Source of the DNA: Bacillota bacterium
GTDB lineage: Bacteria > Bacillota > Clostridia > Clostridiales > Clostridiaceae
Length of the DNA stretch: 6,962 nt
NCBI GenBank assembly: GCA_021779235.1
Contig: JAJYBA010000079.1
Location: 1 to 6,962, forward strand
Direction: 5' to 3'
In this document: positions 4,880 through 6,962 of the stretch, piece by piece
Numbering within the stretch: position 1 is the first letter of the stretch
Layout: each line of letters opens with the position of its first letter
Notes under the pieces: generated by a model
What the model was told of the DNA's origin: nothing
The model's input: the letters and a program-made list of their open reading frames with translations, nothing else
Database searches by the model: none
Position numbers and translations under genes: made by a program

Positions 4880-6904
4880 TCCTTCCATATACTGAAGCTT
4901 ATACAAATTACTATACAATCCTTGCTTTGCAACAAGCTCCTCATGATTTCCCACTTCTCTTACTCGCCCTTTATGTAGCACTATTATCTTATCTGCATTT
5001 TTAATAGTAGATAATCTATGTGCCACAATAATTGTAGTACGATTTATGGTAAGTTTATTTAATGCATCTTGAATTAAACTTTCAGTTTCTGTATCTATAT
5101 TTGAAGTAGCCTCATCTAATACCAATATAGGTGGATCAAAAGCTATGGCTCTAGCAAAGGCTATTAACTGCCTTTGACCTTGTGAAAAAGTTGAACCTCT
5201 TTCATTAACTGGAGCAGAATATTTTTCAGGCAATTTTTCAATAAACTTATCAGCATTCACATATCTACATGCCTTTATTATATCTTCATCAGAAATATCT
5301 TCATTATTTAATCTTACATTCCCTTTTATGTCCCCAGCAAAGAGAAATACATCCTGTAATACTGTGGCTATATTTTCTCGCAATTCCTCTTTTTTCATAT
5401 GCTTTATATTCTGTCCATCCACTAATATTTCACCCTTTTGAATGTCATATAATCTAGTTATAAGATTTATAATAGAGGTTTTCCCCGCTCCTGTAGCTCC
5501 CACAAAGGCTATTTTTTCACCTTTTTTTATGTTAAAACTAACATCCTTTAAAATCCAATCTTCGTCCTTATATGCAAACCAAACGTTTTTAAACTCTATA
5601 TTTCCCTCAAGTCTATCTACTTCTATAGGGTTTTCAATGTTATTAATTTTTTCTTCATTATCCATAAGCATAAAAATTCTTTCTGAGGAGGCCATGGAGG
5701 ATTGGAGTATATCATATTTTTCTGTTAGGTCAAATATAGGCTGGAAAAACTGCATTAAATAACTTATAAAAGCAAATAACACCCCAAGTCTTATATTTCC
5801 ATCAATTGCTCTTATTCCACCAAACCATAAAAGTACTGTTAAAGTTAAAGAAGAGAATAAGTCCATGGTAGGTCTAAAGATTGCAAATACCCTTATTTGT
5901 TCCATGGTGGCTTCTTTATAAGATTTATTTATCTCTTCAAATTCCTTATATTTCTTCTTTTCCTTACCAAAGACTTGAACAGTTTTCATACCTGATATAT
6001 TTTCTGATAAGGAGGAATTTATCCTTGCAAGTCTGGCTCTTACTTTTCTGTAAGCCTCCCTATCATATTTCTTAAAGATATAGGCAGTAAAAATTACAAA
6101 GGGTAATGCCCCTACAGTAATTAATGCTAATTTAACATCTAGTAAGAACATGGCTATAATTATTCCAACTAGTAGAAACAAGTCCTTAAATAAATTAACC
6201 AGTACAGATGTATACATTTCATTTAAAGTTTCCACATCATTTGTTACTCTAGTGACCAGTCTTCCCACAGGATTTTTATCAAAGAAAGATAAAGACAAGC
6301 TCTCTACTTGCTTAAATACGGCTTCCCTTATATTAAATACAATTTTTTGTCCTGTATATTGCAATATATATATCTGAATATAATTAAGTATAAACATCAA
6401 AATAGCTATTATCACAATATATACTGCAGTTTTTATTACCTCCTTGGCATCAGTTTTTCTTAGTATTTTCAGATCTTCACTCTTTAATTTATCCGCCTTA
6501 TAAGTTTTATCATCCTGTATAAATCTATCAACTTTTATATTGAATTCAGTATTCTCTTGTACTTTCCCATGGATTATATAGTAATTGTTATTAAGGTAAA
6601 CCATGGAGCAAGGTTCACCACCTTTAATATCTCCTTGTACTAAATACTTATCACCTAGAAGGATACTATTGTCTAAGGGTTCGCTAACAATAGTGTAGGC
6701 TTTATTGTAGCCCATGAGGTTGTTATCGATAGCATTTTTTATGAGGTAAGGGCGCGCTAAATCCATAGCTGTTACCATGAGCATTATAAATATTACTAAA
6801 AGTATATACCCTGCGTATGGTTTCGCAAATTTTAGGAGCCTCCTCATAAGCTTTGAGTCATATTCTTTACTTATGCTTTCTTCTTCGTTATTATAATTTT
6901 CCAT
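4868..6904 (-). CDS. Heterodimeric ABC exporter subunit, BmrD/YheH type (membrane plus ATPase domains)
   Basis: A half-transporter of 678 residues. ATG at 6904 follows AGGAGGTG. TM1 is about 31-50 and TM2 about 158-182, with TM3-TM6 between about 235 and 392. Between TM1 and TM2 there is an insert of roughly 95 residues, predicted to lie outside the cell. The ATPase domain has A-loop Y445, Walker A GATGAGKT (469-476), Q-loop Q517, Walker B ILVLDE with catalytic E598, D-loop SNID (601-604) and H-loop H629. Its signature is FSQGQ (573-577) instead of LSGGQ. A catalytic Glu together with a degenerate signature is typical of one half of asymmetric exporters (BmrD, TM288, LmrD). Length, the insert and the second position after a partner gene fit B. 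subtilis BmrD (YheH). It probably exports drugs or lipophilic compounds from the plasma membrane using ATP; the real substrate is unknown. Confidence 0.92.
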   Translation of the reverse strand: MENYNNEEESISKEYDSKLMRRLLKFAKPYAGYILLVIFIMLMVTAMDLARPYLIKNAIDNNLMGYNKAYTIVSEPLDNSILLGDKYLVQGDIKGGEPCSMVYLNNNYYIIHGKVQENTEFNIKVDRFIQDDKTYKADKLKSEDLKILRKTDAKEVIKTAVYIVIIAILMFILNYIQIYILQYTGQKIVFNIREAVFKQVESLSLSFFDKNPVGRLVTRVTNDVETLNEMYTSVLVNLFKDLFLLVGIIIAMFLLDVKLALITVGALPFVIFTAYIFKKYDREAYRKVRARLARINSSLSENISGMKTVQVFGKEKKKYKEFEEINKSYKEATMEQIRVFAIFRPTMDLFSSLTLTVLLWFGGIRAIDGNIRLGVLFAFISYLMQFFQPIFDLTEKYDILQSSMASSERIFMLMDNEEKINNIENPIEVDRLEGNIEFKNVWFAYKDEDWILKDVSFNIKKGEKIAFVGATGAGKTSIINLITRLYDIQKGEILVDGQNIKHMKKEELRENIATVLQDVFLFAGDIKGNVRLNNEDISDEDIIKACRYVNADKFIEKLPEKYSAPVNERGSTFSQGQRQLIAFARAIAFDPPILVLDEATSNIDTETESLIQDALNKLTINRTTIIVAHRLSTIKNADKIIVLHKGRVREVGNHEELVAKQGLYSNLYKLQYMEGKET

Positions 6905-6962
6905 TAGCCGCCACCTCCTCTTCAGATTGAATTCGTTCTTCTATAATCTGCTTTTCATAAAT
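6891..6962 (-). CDS. C-terminal end of the partner ABC half-transporter (5' part outside window)
   Basis: An open frame enters from the right edge and stops at TAA 6893-6891, giving 23 residues that begin IYEKQIIEERIQSEEE. The charged helical tail is like the C-termini of ABC exporter ATPase domains. It overlaps the start of the 678-residue ABC gene by 14 bases and contains its AGGAGGTG ribosome site, which indicates translational coupling. By analogy with bmrC-bmrD, it is probably the BmrC-like partner of the heterodimer. Too little sequence is present to see any motif, so the identity rests mainly on context. Confidence 0.65.
   Translation of the reverse strand: MYEKQIIEERIQSEEEVAANGKL

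Noticed and set aside
5442..5762. Plus-strand frame of 106 residues opposite the ABC ATPase domain
   Set aside because: It is antisense to conserved Walker A and coupling regions, with no domain or ribosome site of its own.

Overview
The window is strongly AT-rich, has strong GGAGG-type ribosome binding sites and encodes proteins of clear Firmicutes type. It fits a spore-forming Clostridium (cluster I) chromosome; I cannot name the species from sequence alone. No rRNA, tRNA, CRISPR array, insertion sequence or phage gene is visible.

Layout: (1) 1-2220, minus strand: two neighbouring genes for exported, threonine/valine/alanine-rich, Ig-like surface proteins. The downstream one (800 to beyond 1) runs off the left edge and looks like an S-layer-type protein. 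The upstream one (2220-892) is a complete 442-residue protein with two Y_Y_Y-like modules and a C-terminal tandem repeat. (2) 2221-2924: a 704-base divergent intergenic region. It holds a good sigma-A-like promoter for the surface genes, a leader of about 290 nt rich in inverted repeats (two of its hairpins are mutually exclusive), and a 95-base direct repeat in two copies. (3) 2925-3593, plus strand: a protein made of two DUF4397 modules, without signal peptide, closed by a strong intrinsic terminator. A sigma-K-like promoter may precede it. (4) 3846-4871, plus strand: an orphan PTS EIIC-like membrane protein of the PfoR type, preceded by a near-palindromic operator-like site. (5) 6962-4868, minus strand: the end of one ABC exporter half-transporter and the complete second half, overlapping by 14 bases, as in heterodimeric multidrug exporters such as BmrC/BmrD.

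The EIIC gene and the ABC gene converge and overlap by 4 bases. One hairpin lies across both 3' ends and probably stops transcription in both directions. The genes do not form one pathway: this is a cell-envelope neighbourhood of surface proteins, a membrane transporter and an exporter. I found no clear new defence or mobile system. The least explained part is the 2221-2924 regulatory region, with its structured leader and duplicated element.
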